NCBI GenBank assembly: GCA_014621425.1
Contig: JAANBB010000087.1
Coordinates: 1-64,000, forward strand
DNA from: Cylindrodendrum hubeiense
Taxonomy: Eukaryota > Ascomycota > Sordariomycetes > Hypocreales > Nectriaceae
Direction: 5' to 3'
Length of the DNA: 64,000 nucleotides
A program made the position numbers and the translations under genes. The notes under the pieces were generated by a model. That model was not told where the DNA came from and did no database searches. It worked only from the letters and a program-made list of their open reading frames with translations. Positions 1 to 10,074 of the stretch are shown here, in pieces. The first letter of the stretch is position 1; the number at the start of each line of letters is the position of its first letter.

Positions 1-361
1 ATCTGCCCCCTCGGACTGTATCTTGCTCCGACTCGCATTATTTTCGCCCTCGCCCTCCCCAATCCGACTTGGACGCCCCGCACCCTCGGCGACTTTCCCT
101 GCGACCTTTCCCAGTCGCAATTCCCATATCCCGCACCTGTGGTTCACCCCCTCATATTCCCATACCACCCATTTCCCGTGTGGGGTGGTGGCCTCAGCGT
201 TACCATTCTGACGGGTCCCTTCCGCCTCGCTTGCGCGAGCTGCATCAGAATCCTGCCGCCGCCGTCCAATGGGCTAGGCCATTGCTTTGTGGACTCTGTA
301 CTTCCTTCTACTGCTTCTCCCGCTTCTACTGCTTCTACCGCTTCCGTGAAAGCACCACATT
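1..361. other. 5' flank of the methyltransferase gene
   Basis: No gene is recognised here. The short ORFs are rich in Ser, Pro and His and look like pyrimidine-rich promoter or leader sequence of the gene that starts at 362. A CTTCTACTGCTTCT-type short repeat lies at about 305-345. Confidence 0.5.
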
Positions 362-1822
362 ATGTCGAGGCCACCTCTTCCACCCAACGACGCGGATGAC
401 ATGTCGGCTTCTTCACCCGCCATGAATCACCACTTCCAGTTTACTTTCAACTGCTCCACCTCAAACTCTGCCAATAATAGCTTTATTGAGCCTGATGTGT
501 GTACTTGTTCTTACCATCCTCTCCCATTTCGGCCGTCACCGCTGCCCCACTCGTTATGTAGATTCATCTCAAAGGGGCTTTTACTGACCGGCGATATCTC
601 TCTTTCCACCTATACAGCCCGATGCACAGGACATGTGAGTTTCAGACTACCTTCATGATCGCCATCGAACACATGGCTAATATTCTCTAGCAGAGACTCC
701 GAATCCCTGACGGATAGTGTCCAAGAGTTCCCGGAAGAGTTCGGTCGGACGTACCATGCGTACAGAGCAGGCTGTGAGTCTCGTCCGCTGCTCATGCCAA
801 TATACAGTCTGAGACTAACTTTAATTTCAGCATACGCCTTCCCCAACGACCAGCTGGAACGAGAACGGCTAGAGCTCCAGAACGATGCTCTGATGCAACT
901 CTTTGGTGGACGGCTCTTCTTCGCTCCCCTCTCGAAACGGAACCCGCCTCTTACCATCCTCGACATTGCCACCGGTCTTGGTGACTGGGCAATCAAGATG
1001 GGCGACGAGTTTCCCCAGTCCGAAGTCATCGCCACAGACCTCTCCCCAATCCAGCCTCGGAATGTGCCCCCAAATGTCACCTTTTATGTTGAAGACTCGT
1101 ACGTCACGCGTTATTCTGTCATTTTCCCCGTCCCTGTTGTGCCGTAACTGACCCCCCTTTTCAGCTCACAACCATGGGACTACACCAATAAATTCGATTA
1201 CATACACACCCGTATCACCGCCGGTTGCTGGTCATCTTTCAAGGAGCAGGTCGCGGAACAGGCTTTCGAATCACTCAACCCCGGCGGCTATTTCGAGTCT
1301 CAGGAGTACGATGCCATTGTGGCCTGCGACGATGAGACCCTTAACCCAGAGGGCCCCCTAGCTGGGTGGTTCAACGACTTAAGAGTCGCCTCCGACGCCA
1401 TGGACCGTCCCGTTGTGCTTGCCGCTGTGCTACGTAAAGCTTACGAGGAGGTTGGCTTCGTTGATATCCAAGAGCGTATTTTCAAGATGCCTATGAACGG
1501 TTGGCCTAAGGACGAACGATTAAAGGAGTTGGGCAAGATGTGGGAGAGAAACTTTCTCACCGGACTGAGCGGCTTCTCCTTTACGCTCTTCAACCGAGCC
1601 TTTGGGAGAACGCCGGCACAAATAGAGGTATGTCGAGGAAAAGATTTCAACGACTCCTTTCGTCTTGGGCAAGTAACTAACCGAGTTTTATAGGTGTCAT
1701 TGGTCGACGTGCGACGAGAGCTTATCGACACCCGTATTCACGCATATATACCCATTCACGTCGTAACTGGACGCAAGCCCTTCCCTGGCGAAGGGCCCAT
1801 ACCACCCGTGTCATTTTATTGA
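362..1822 (+). CDS. SAM-dependent methyltransferase, LaeA/velvet-associated type
   Basis: This is a predicted class I methyltransferase of about 364 residues, in the large fungal family that includes LaeA. Exons: 362-496, 618-634, 691-773, 831-1098, 1165-1627, 1694-1822; with these the frame is continuous and the length is a multiple of three. Seen in the sequence: a segment before the domain containing GRTYHAYRAGSYAFPND, which is typical of this family, then motif I ILDIATGLGDW at residues 121-131 (SAM-binding loop), an acidic IATDLSPIQP after the second strand, and WDYTNKFDYIHTR followed by LNPGGYFESQE (post-I and motif III region). The first 45 residues are low complexity. Family members include global regulators and tailoring enzymes; the substrate cannot be told from sequence, and this copy is unlikely to be LaeA itself because the family is large. 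The 17-base second exon is the weakest part of the model. Confidence 0.85.
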
Positions 1823-2277
1823 GCGTATATACCCATCATGAGGTTGAGAATCTGCTCGGCCTGGTGCGAATAGGGGAGTAGTGCGCACGGTGAAGGAGAT
1901 GAAGAAGCGGCGGTATATGAGTTGGCCTCATCCCTAACGTACGGAAAACCTGCTTTGAAGGGTGCAAAAAGCGTTCAGCATGCCATGGTGGTTAGTTTTT
2001 GGAAATTCATGCCCATGATACCCTGAGCGAGAATGAGTACCCATAATGTTGAATGACAAGCATGATTAGAGACGGACGATATATCCTAGATACTGCGGGC
2101 AAAATCAATGAACACACTCTGCTTTTTATTCTTAGGGATTGGTTCCTTGCAACTATGCACGGCCATTGTCGGCTTGACCTCTTATCTTTCATGACGTTGA
2201 GTGATGTCCCAGGCTATGATCATTCTTTGCCATGCATTCATTCATGCATTCATTCATGCATTCATGCCAAGACTGAT
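1823..2277. other. Intergenic, convergent gene ends, with a small tandem repeat
   Basis: This stretch lies between the 3' ends of the methyltransferase and the cupin gene. No gene is recognised. It contains a tandem repeat of the 12-base unit ATTCATTCATGC at about 2231-2267. Confidence 0.5.
2231..2267. repeat. Short tandem repeat, 12-bp unit (about 3 copies)
   Basis: The unit ATTCATTCATGC is repeated about three times just downstream of the cupin stop codon. It lies in the presumed 3' UTR of that gene and shows no coding sense. Confidence 0.8.
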
Positions 2278-3060
2278 TCACTCTTCTTTACCTTTGCTGA
2301 TTTTGATCTCAACGGCCTCCCCAATCTCTACCGTCTCTCCGGAGTTGACATCTGGTGCATCGGATTCCTCGGAGCTGTCGGTAACTTCCTCCGCTTCTTC
2401 ACTCTTTCTAGCAAGCCAGCCCAAAGCCATAGCCTTCTCCGGGACAAGCTCCTCTAGGCAGCGTTCGGAGAGAAACTCGTGGTCGGCAAACTCGAAACCT
2501 GGAACAACCGTCTCTGAAATGAGCAGACCCTCTGGTTCCTGGGCACCCTCGGAGGCCATGTTTCCCTCGGTGTCGAGCAGGTAACTGGCTTTCCACACGC
2601 CACCCTCGACAACCCACTGCAGGCGCTCGCCGCGTTCAACTGCATTCCCGACAATAAAGGACTCGACTCGGCCGTCGGGGTGGAGCAGCACGTAGCGGCC
2701 GCGGCCGCGATGAAGCGTGTGGATGATTCGGCTGCGGTTGCGGTGGAATCGACCAAGGGGACGGCGATATGTGAGGAGGTAGAATATGGTAGTCGACAGA
2801 CGGCGAACAGCTGCGTCGAAGCCGGGGCGGGGAGGAACAGCTTGAGAGGCCGTCTCCCCCGATAACGGGGTCAGGGGGTAGGGCGATGGGATGGTCTTGG
2901 GGTCCTCGTCCGTCTGACTGAAGTAGCCGCCTTCAACATGCGGAAGGAGGGCAAGAGTTTGAATGAGAGCGGTAGTTTGGAGGGACTCTGGCTCGGAAGA
3001 CGGGGCGAAGATGGGTTTGAGAGCGCCGAGGGCTGGCTCGTTGAATGTGTATTCGCCCAT
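2278..3060 (-). CDS. DUF985 / cupin superfamily protein (YML079w-like)
   Basis: This is an intronless gene for 260 residues. The family folds as a cupin beta-barrel; its reaction is not known. Recognisable family blocks are LLPHVEGGYFSQT near residue 40, STTIFYLLTYRRPLGRFHRN near 90 (the strand pair around the presumed ligand pocket, with a His after RF), HPDGRVESFIVGN near 125, and a terminal block PGFEFADHEFL near 187. The last 40 residues are an acidic tail rich in Glu and Ser, which yeast-type members lack. There is no signal peptide or membrane segment, so the protein is probably cytosolic. The start is the first in-frame ATG and leaves only about 30 residues before the conserved core. 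Confidence 0.85.
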   Translation of the reverse strand: MGEYTFNEPALGALKPIFAPSSEPESLQTTALIQTLALLPHVEGGYFSQTDEDPKTIPSPYPLTPLSGETASQAVPPRPGFDAAVRRLSTTIFYLLTYRRPLGRFHRNRSRIIHTLHRGRGRYVLLHPDGRVESFIVGNAVERGERLQWVVEGGVWKASYLLDTEGNMASEGAQEPEGLLISETVVPGFEFADHEFLSERCLEELVPEKAMALGWLARKSEEAEEVTDSSEESDAPDVNSGETVEIGEAVEIKISKGKEE

Positions 3061-4249
3061 AATAACTTCCGTTCTCAGCGTAGGTGGAAGAGGACGCCTG
3101 ATTCTAGCTCACAAATGTTCGAGTACTGGAATATGTTAGTTTTAGAGTATTGCGAACGAGTGATTGCGTGGTGGGATGGGAAGGGATGATATTCACCTTG
3201 GGGGTGTTATCGGGTCAGACCAATTGGCTGAGTGATTCAGGGATTCGTCGAGGAGCTAGGCCTAGGCTGACGGAAGACGGAATCCGGCAGGAAGCGTGAT
3301 TGTCAATATCTTGTGGGTACCTTCAATGACCGCTGACGGCATTTGAAAAGAGGCTGTGTCCTCGACGGTGATGGTGTTGGTGGTACAAGTCCGACCTCGT
3401 CAAGCCAGGAGGAAGCAAAGCCGGGTTCGCTTCACTCAGGCGTGGATGGTGACTGAGTTGTGGAGGAGAAGCATTTTCATAATGAGCTTTAATAAGAGTT
3501 GAGAGAACCCCAATTTCTCGGTGCTGGTTCATTGTGGTTGCTAGATGCTGACTCTGAAGCTGACCATGAAACTGAGCTGCATCTGAGAGGGATGCGATGA
3601 CGGGGTGAGTTTGCATCATGAGGTGCCAATGACAGCTTATTCCCTCAGTTCCGAGTCTTCCGAATAAGTGCCAACTTAGCGCAATGACGAGTTACAGTGG
3701 TAGCCGAGTGAATAAAGATAAGATGGATAGCTGTCATCGCATCTCGGCAGTGCTGGCTTATCCGGGCGTCTTGCGGTCATGGACGGGCGTCCAGAAACGG
3801 CGCCTGTGCACCGCGCGAGCCGCAGCCCCGGAGAATATACTGCCAGCACACCGTACGACCCGGGGTTTCATGCCAGCGAGCGCCACTTACAGGGCGTTTG
3901 CACAGTGTCTCACAGGCGCCACTCGCTAAACCGCAGCGCCGCAGAGCCGCCTGGCACGCGAAGCCGTCGGGTGCTACAGGGGCCGGGGACCTGGCCCGAG
4001 GTGGCAGTTTTAGGGCATCCAACGGCGGTACCTGAGGGCCTGGGAACCCCATGACGCAACAAGGCCGAGAGTGGCCCCCCGCAGAGCCGAGCACGAAGAT
4101 CCGTCAGCGAGGGACGTGCAACACCAACACCAACACGCACCTCGCCTCCGACGCTCGCTGTCTCGTCCCTCGGCCGCCGAATCTCGAGGGCTCCTTTCTG
4201 GCTCGTCTCCCTACGACCTGCTGCGGCCCATTGGGCCTTTCGCCATCCC
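3061..4249. other. Divergent intergenic region between the cupin and OMA1 genes
   Basis: About 1.2 kb serves as the divergent promoter region. The part at 3770-4240 is GC-rich and open in several frames at once, which reflects base composition rather than coding. No conserved protein is recognised. Confidence 0.5.
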
Positions 4250-5509
4250 ATGCCGGCCCCGCGCCTGCTCGTGCGGCCAGCGCTGCTGAGCATCTCCCGC
4301 CCAGCCTTGTCCCTCCACCTCCGAGCCGCGCCCGCCGTCATCCGATACCGCTTCATCTCGCACACACGACCACTCCGCAACCAACCACAGCCGCCGCAGA
4401 AGCAGCCCGACCCTTACGACCGCCTCCGCGATGCCAAACCGCTCGTCTCGGACCGCGCCGCCAGCCGCTTCACCCGCGCCGGCACCAGCCGCAACTCGCG
4501 CCTGTTCGTCGTGGCGACGGTCCTCGCCGCCGTGGGCTTCTACCTCTACAACTCGCAGACGGTGCCCGTGACGGGTCGCCGGCGCTTCAACTTCCTCTCC
4601 GACGCCATGGTGGCGCGCGCGCACTCCAAGGCGGCCGGGCAGATCATCGAGCAGGTCAAGGCCCAGGGCGGCCACTTCCTCGGAGACTGGGACCCGCGCA
4701 CCATTCTGGTGAAGAGGGTTATGAAGCGGTTGATTCCCGTGAGCGGCATGACGGACCTCAATTGGGAGATTTACGTTATTGCCGACAGCCGTACGTTGCC
4801 GCATTGCTGGCCTGACTTGCTTGGACTAACATGTTGACTTGACAGGAACGGCCAATGCCTTTGTACTCCCGGGAGGCAAGGTCTTCGTACACAGCGGCAT
4901 CCTCAACGTCTGCCGGAACGAAGACGCCCTAGCCGCGGTGCTGGGCCACGAGATCGCACATAACACGGCGTCGCACGCGGCCGAGCGCCTGTCGGCGGCG
5001 TGGGTGGGCAACCTCACGGCGGGCAGCCTGTTCTTCCTGGCCGGCGCGCTGCCTGGTCTGGCGCTCTTTGGGCTCTGGAACTTCGTGGGAGGGTACTACC
5101 TGCAGGACCTGCTGTTCTACTTGCCGATGGGGCGCAAGCAGGAGAGCGAGGCCGACTACATTGGGCTCATGATGATGGCCGAGGCATGCTACGACCCGCG
5201 GCAGGCGGCCGGGTTCTGGCAGCGGATGGAGGCCATCCAGCAGTCAGGCGGACAGGAGGTGCCAGAAATGCTGAGCACGCACCCTTCGGTAAGTTACCCT
5301 CACGATGCCCTGCGATGATGACAGGATAAAATTGGGTTGGTGGCTAATGTGTGTTTGCGCCGCAGAACGAGAATCGGATTAGCAAGATTGGCGAGTGGAT
5401 GCCCGAGGCGATGGAGAAGCGGATGCAGAGCGACTGCAGGGGAACCTCGGCGTTTGCGGATCGGTTCAGGAGGGCGATGCGAAGAGGGTCGGTTGTGGTG
5501 CCAGCTTGA
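4250..5509 (+). CDS. OMA1: Mitochondrial metallopeptidase OMA1 (M48 family)
   Basis: OMA1 is a zinc protease of the mitochondrial inner membrane that acts in quality control and stress response, overlapping in role with the m-AAA protease. Exons: 4250-4790, 4846-5288, 5366-5509, giving 375 residues. The N-terminus is rich in Arg and Ala with few acidic residues, as expected for a mitochondrial presequence. A membrane segment LFVVATVLAAVGFYLY follows at about residues 85-100. The peptidase core has VLPGGKVFVHSGIL, then LGHEIAHNTASH with the zinc-binding HExxH (H215, E216, H219), and QESEAD near 279-284, which supplies the third ligand. A second hydrophobic stretch lies at about 240-262. Splice joins keep the conserved blocks in frame. 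Family assignment is firm; the location is known from yeast and mammalian OMA1. Confidence 0.95.
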
Positions 5510-6195
5510 GGCCTGATGGAGCCTCTGATTGAGCCCCTGCAGTCTTTGTCATGCCTGGGCTGTCAATAGAAAGAGAGAGAAGGACCATGTTCAGGAAGAC
5601 CATGTTCAGGTAGACCGTGTTCAGGTAGACGAGCGAGACTCTCCTCAATAATAACTGTAAAATAACGGTAAAAACAAGGGTAAAAATGCCCTTCACCGTC
5701 TGATGCCCTCTGGATGCATGTCCCATGATGGACCGAGGGACGCCTGTTGGCAATCGTCCGGCTATGATACGCTGGCTCTGCACCCCGCGGGGCATGACGT
5801 CGGGGCCCTTTAGCGCGAGAGGTGCCCCCAAGCGTCCCCCGGACGGCCCAGATCTCCGCTTTGCCTCGCTGTGGCCCAGTGCGGGCGCGCTCCCACAGCG
5901 CCCTAGCCTGCGTACCGGCAACAAAGGTGTACCGAGGCAAATCCCCACACCCCCAGCCAGCGCCAGAGCCAGAGCCAGATGGCGCCGCCCGCCATGTGCC
6001 GTGTGCCTCGGAGAGAACTCCTTTCCGGCCGCTGCGACTCTCAATCTTCCTTTCCATCCTCTCGCAGTCCATCCATTCACAGCCACGAGCTCGAGGCCAT
6101 CAGCCAGTGAAACACACGCTCAATCAACTGCTGCACTTCTCGACACACCAAAACACACCAAAGCTCACACACTCACACGCCCTCTCTCTCTCACC
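5510..6195. other. Intergenic region and cytochrome b5 leader
   Basis: No gene is recognised. It holds a 15-bp tandem repeat (5584-5628) after the OMA1 stop, and a long CA/CT-rich leader (about 6110-6195) with CACACCAAA and CTCTCTCTC tracts just before the cytochrome b5 start, typical of fungal 5' UTRs. Confidence 0.5.
5584..5628. repeat. 15-bp tandem repeat, three copies
   Basis: The unit ACCATGTTCAGGTAG is present three times in tandem with one or two changes per copy. It sits about 75 bases after the OMA1 stop codon, within its likely 3' UTR. Confidence 0.85.
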
Positions 6196-6598
6196 ATGTC
6201 TGAAAAGTACACGGCCGCCGAGGTGGGGAAGCACAAGAGCGCCGACGACGGCTTCTGGCTCATCGTCGAGAGCGACGTCTACGACGTAACGAGTGAGTTT
6301 ACCGCCTGCCTCTGCCGCATCTCATCTTCCGACTCGCTTTGCACATGCCCTCAATTGGGCCCGCAAAGGGGACACGATGAGACGAGATGAGCCGGACGGC
6401 ATGGCCTCTCCCTTGCAGCATCATACTGACCGCGGCGCAGAGTTCATGGATGAGCACCCCGGCGGCGCAAAGATCATCAAGCGCTGGTCGGGCAAGGACG
6501 CCACGAAGCCCTTCTGGAAGTACCACAACGAGGACGTCCTCAAGAAGTACGGTGCCAGCCTCAAGATCGGCAGCGTCCCCGAGAAGGCCAAGCTGTAA
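6196..6598 (+). CDS. Cytochrome b5-like heme-binding protein (soluble, short)
   Basis: A small electron-transfer protein of 84 residues. Exons: 6196-6292 and 6441-6598. The cytochrome b5 core is clear: DVYDVTKFMDEHPGG with the first axial heme ligand His38 in HPGG, and the second ligand His61 in KYHNED, 23 residues later as in the family. The protein ends right after the domain, so it lacks the C-terminal membrane anchor of microsomal cytochrome b5 and is probably soluble or acts with a partner enzyme. The start codon follows a CT-rich leader in good context (CACCATG). Confidence 0.92.
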
Positions 6599-7429
6599 GC
6601 GTGACCGCGTTGGGCGGCCATGCGTGGTCTGATTCAGGGAGTGTACTGGAATAACGGGGTGAAGGGTCCGACGGATCGATGGGTTTCTCGTGTTTTGCAA
6701 GGCGCAAATGATATTGGGACTGGCTGTATATGAATGGGGTGGATTGGATTTCTTGGTTTGGGCTTTCTGTGTAAACATACCGTTCCTCCTGGCACTGTCG
6801 ACCATCGACAACAGGGCCCGGTTCTAAGCAGGCGCTGCTACTTTGCTGACGAGATAAGCAGCCTCGGTAGTGAGGATTTCATGATGACTACTGTGAAAAC
6901 AGGACCCGTGGTTTTTATTAAATAGTGACAAGTATTTCTCCATCCTCACTGACCAAGAGCGTCCTCAAGAGCCAGGGGTCACTCCCGATAACCTGGTGGA
7001 TTGTTCCCCGGATGCGGGTTCCGCTGGCACTCGACAGAGACGGAGCCCATGATAAAACACATGCGCCATGGACAATTCAGACCATTCAATTAGCGATGAA
7101 TGAAACTCTTCCATTTCATGCGCATCCAGTCATCCTTGCAATCGGCTCTCTCACTTGCCTGCCTCACTTGGCTGGAGCTGGGCTTCTCCATGCCTAGCTC
7201 TTCGCATCCTCCCAGTAGCTTCGCAAACTCCTGCCCTTTCATACTCGAGTGGGGCCAACCAGGCCGCCCCCTCCGACTTACAAGATGAAGAATCGGCGGC
7301 ATCGCTCAAAAGCTGCTCGAATACAACGCACTCGCCAGGACCATAAAACCCAGGCGAACCCGCCAAGTCCCGCAGGACGAGTATTCGACTCTTTCAAACA
7401 CGATCAAGTAGTCCCGAGAACCATCCACC
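6599..7429. other. Intergenic region upstream of the decarboxylase gene
   Basis: This 831-bp stretch has only short ORFs with no recognisable family. It holds the cytochrome b5 3' end and the promoter and leader of the decarboxylase gene. Confidence 0.5.
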
Positions 7430-9053
7430 ATGAGCCGCATCCTCGACTTCGACCTGAATGAGGCCCGCCTCGCGCAGCGCCGGACTCGGTCTGACCAGGC
7501 GTATGGCACGCTGCCCGCCCTCACAGATATCCAAGCTGCCCAGGCCTCTCTCCCCCGGCCCGCTTCGCCGTCGTTCCTCAGCGGCCGCTCCGACAAGGAC
7601 ACGGTGACGCACGTCGTCAACGACATTGTTACTGCACTCACCGGCCAGGCCCTGTCCCAGCGGTACTATGGCTTCGTCACGGGCGGAGTGCTGCCGCTCG
7701 CTGAGTGGGCCGACAACGTCGTCTCGATGATGGACCAGAATGTCCAGGTCCATCTACCCGAGCAGACGATCGCCACCTCTGTCGAGGATTCCGCTCTGAC
7801 CATGCTGGTGTCGCTGCTGAGGCTCGGCGACGAGGGGACATGGAAGGGCAGGACCTTCACCACTGGCGCAACGGGGAGCAATGTCCTGGGGCTCGCATGC
7901 GGAAGAGAGGCGGTTCTGGGGAAGAAACTCGGAGATCAAGGCAGTGTGGGCGAGCTTGGCCTACTGGGTGCGTGTATGAAGGCCGGCGTCACCGAGATCC
8001 AGGTCCTGACGAGCGCCGCCCACAGCTCCCTCTCCAAGGCCGCCAGCGTGGTCGGATTCGGACGAAGCTCCGTCAAGGAACTCAGATTAAGCAAGGAGGA
8101 GCCTTGGAGACTGGACCTCGAGGCGCTGGAGAGCGCTCTTCAGATTCCGGGGACCGCCAGCGTCATCGCCATCAGTGCGGGAGAGGTCAACACGGGCCGC
8201 TTTGCCATCAGCGGCATCGATGAGATGAGAAAGGTCAGGGAGTTGGCAGACAAGTACGGAGCTTGGATTCACGTCGACGGTGGTAAGTCAAGTTGGATTC
8301 GCCAAAGAGACTACGCGTGCTAACAATCCCAGCGTTCGGCATCTTTGTCCGTGCTCTGGAGGACAAGGAGGGGTACAAGTTGCTTCACAAACGAGTCGAG
8401 GGCATTGAGTTGGCCGACAGCATCACAGTAGACGGGCACAAGCTTCTCAACGTGGTAAGTGTCTATTAGCTCCAAGCCCGGTGGCCGATGCTAACTCCAA
8501 ACGCCAGCCCTATGACTGCGGCATGTTCCTCACTCGATCCCATCTCACCTTGCAATCCGTCTTCACCAACCCTAATGCCGCCTATCTCTCCTCTGGTTCG
8601 CAAGATTCTATCCCCTCCCCTCTGAACATCGGCCTTGAAAACTCCCGCCGCTTCCGTGCCCTGCCCGCGTACGTCGTGCTCCTGAGCGAGGGGCGCTCTG
8701 GCATGGCCGGCCTGCTGGCCAACATGGTCGAGCTCTCCCGCCAGGTGGCCGCCTTCATCCGCGACTCGGAGCACTACGAGCTGCTGCCCGACGAGAATGC
8801 CGACCTAGATGAGATCTTCATGATCGTGCTGTTCCGGGCAAAGGACGCGGCGCTGAACGAGGTGCTGGTCCAGAAGATCAATGAGACGAGGCAGATGTAT
8901 GTCAGCGGGACACAATGGGAGGGGCAAAAGGCGGTGCGGATGGCAGTGTCGACTTGGAAGGTAGATGTTGCCCGAGATTACAAGGTCGTGACATCGATCT
9001 TGGCTGCCGTGGCGGCGGGCAAACAGTTCGACTTGGACAGCTGCCAAGACTAG
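7430..9053 (+). CDS. PLP-dependent group II decarboxylase (aromatic amino acid / diaminobutyrate decarboxylase-like)
   Basis: A pyridoxal-phosphate enzyme of fold type I, 506 residues. Exons: 7430-8282, 8333-8454, 8508-9053. Seen: SQRYYGFVTGGVLPLAEWADN near the N-terminus, TTGATGSNVLGLACGRE (cofactor phosphate-binding region), SAAHSSLSKAASVVG, the Asp-bearing strand WIHVDGAFG, and the Schiff-base lysine K321 in VDGHKLLNV. The usual group II layout is complete. Fungal relatives are variously annotated as tyrosine, glutamate or L-2,4-diaminobutyrate decarboxylase; the sequence alone does not settle the substrate, and the position expected for the Ala after HVD is Gly here. There is no targeting signal, so it is likely cytosolic. 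The start ATG is preceded by a purine-rich CCACC context. Confidence 0.9.
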
Positions 9054-9316
9054 GGGTTTAAGAGGCCATGGCCGAGTCTCGAGATTCCTGAACCGGGCCG
9101 AAAGAGTATTGTGGGCGTGAAGAGGACCGAGTCGAAATGCTCATGCGTCGTCGATCTCGTCGCGGATATATTTCGTCGCCAATGTGGCTCAAACCAACGC
9201 CAGTAAAAATCCATAATGAAATATTTTCCCTTCTCAGCCAGCAAATCCATCCATGCCGTGCCGCCCCGTGACGCCATCCCACCGCTGCGTGCACCCTCCC
9301 CAAGCAAAACGGTGCT

Positions 9317-9571
9317 TTAACCGAACTTCTTGGATCCTCCCTTGATGGTCGCCTTCCTTCCGCCCTTCTTGCCCTGGCCGATGAGCTCGAGATGGCCGAC
9401 GCGCTCGCCGAGCAGCGCCTCGGTGCGGGCCGCCATGCCGCTGGTGAACTTTTTGTGCGACTTGTCGACGATGGTCTTGGAGTTCTTGGGCTTGATCACC
9501 TTGGACGCCTGGCGCTTCGAGTGCGTCACCTTGGCGGTGGCGGCACGCCGCTTCGTCTCTCCCTGTACCAT
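9317..9571 (-). CDS. Small basic protein of the UPF0390 / DUF2462 family
   Basis: An intronless gene for 84 residues. The protein is very basic, with blocks TKRRAATAKVTHSKRQ, KVIKPKNSK and a Gly/Lys tail KKGGRKATIKGGSKKFG. The order (Lys-rich N-terminus, IKPK motif, helix HKKFTSGMAARTEALLGERVGHLELI) fits the UPF0390 family, which includes the human 10-kDa L10K protein (C19orf53). Function is unproven; the charge suggests a nucleic-acid or ribosome-associated, probably nucleolar, protein. An upstream ATG in the same frame at 9655 would add a low-complexity Pro/Thr leader and was not used, because the conserved part starts at MVQGE. Confidence 0.8.
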   Translation of the reverse strand: MVQGETKRRAATAKVTHSKRQASKVIKPKNSKTIVDKSHKKFTSGMAARTEALLGERVGHLELIGQGKKGGRKATIKGGSKKFG

Positions 9572-10074
9572 CGCGGGCGGATGAGGAGGGGGGTTTTGTC
9601 GGGAGGTTTGGGTGGTGGTGGAGGGTGTGGTTGTGAAGGGGAAGAACCAAGCCAAGTGGTTGCTAGGTGGGCGGTGGGAAAAAATTAAGGTGGGACAAAA
9701 GTCTGGAGCAAAAACATCCCGCCTTCACCGAGCTTCCACCGACGGTGAGAGAGAAGCTAGTGGATGCCCCACCTTGAAGAACCATAGGCACAACACCGAG
9801 GAAGTCAAGATGATGATACATTGGTCATAGAAGAAAATAACACCTTATTGAGGAGGCCTATCATGACCCTTAATTACTATAGTAAGAGCGGTTTATTTAT
9901 AATTAATGTGGCCATTGAAGGGATGGGCAAATATCCTATCAGTCATAACGCTCATGCCGAACCCACACAGAATGCTATCCTGATATCAAACTCCAGCGCC
10001 AACTACATGACGACAAACATGGCGGCTTGGTTTTATTCCTCTCTCCACTCCCAGAGACCAGTTTTATCAGACCC
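9572..10074. other. Intergenic region, UPF0390 promoter and SCY1 3' end
   Basis: About 500 bp, AT-rich at 9830-9920. No gene is recognised. Confidence 0.5.
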
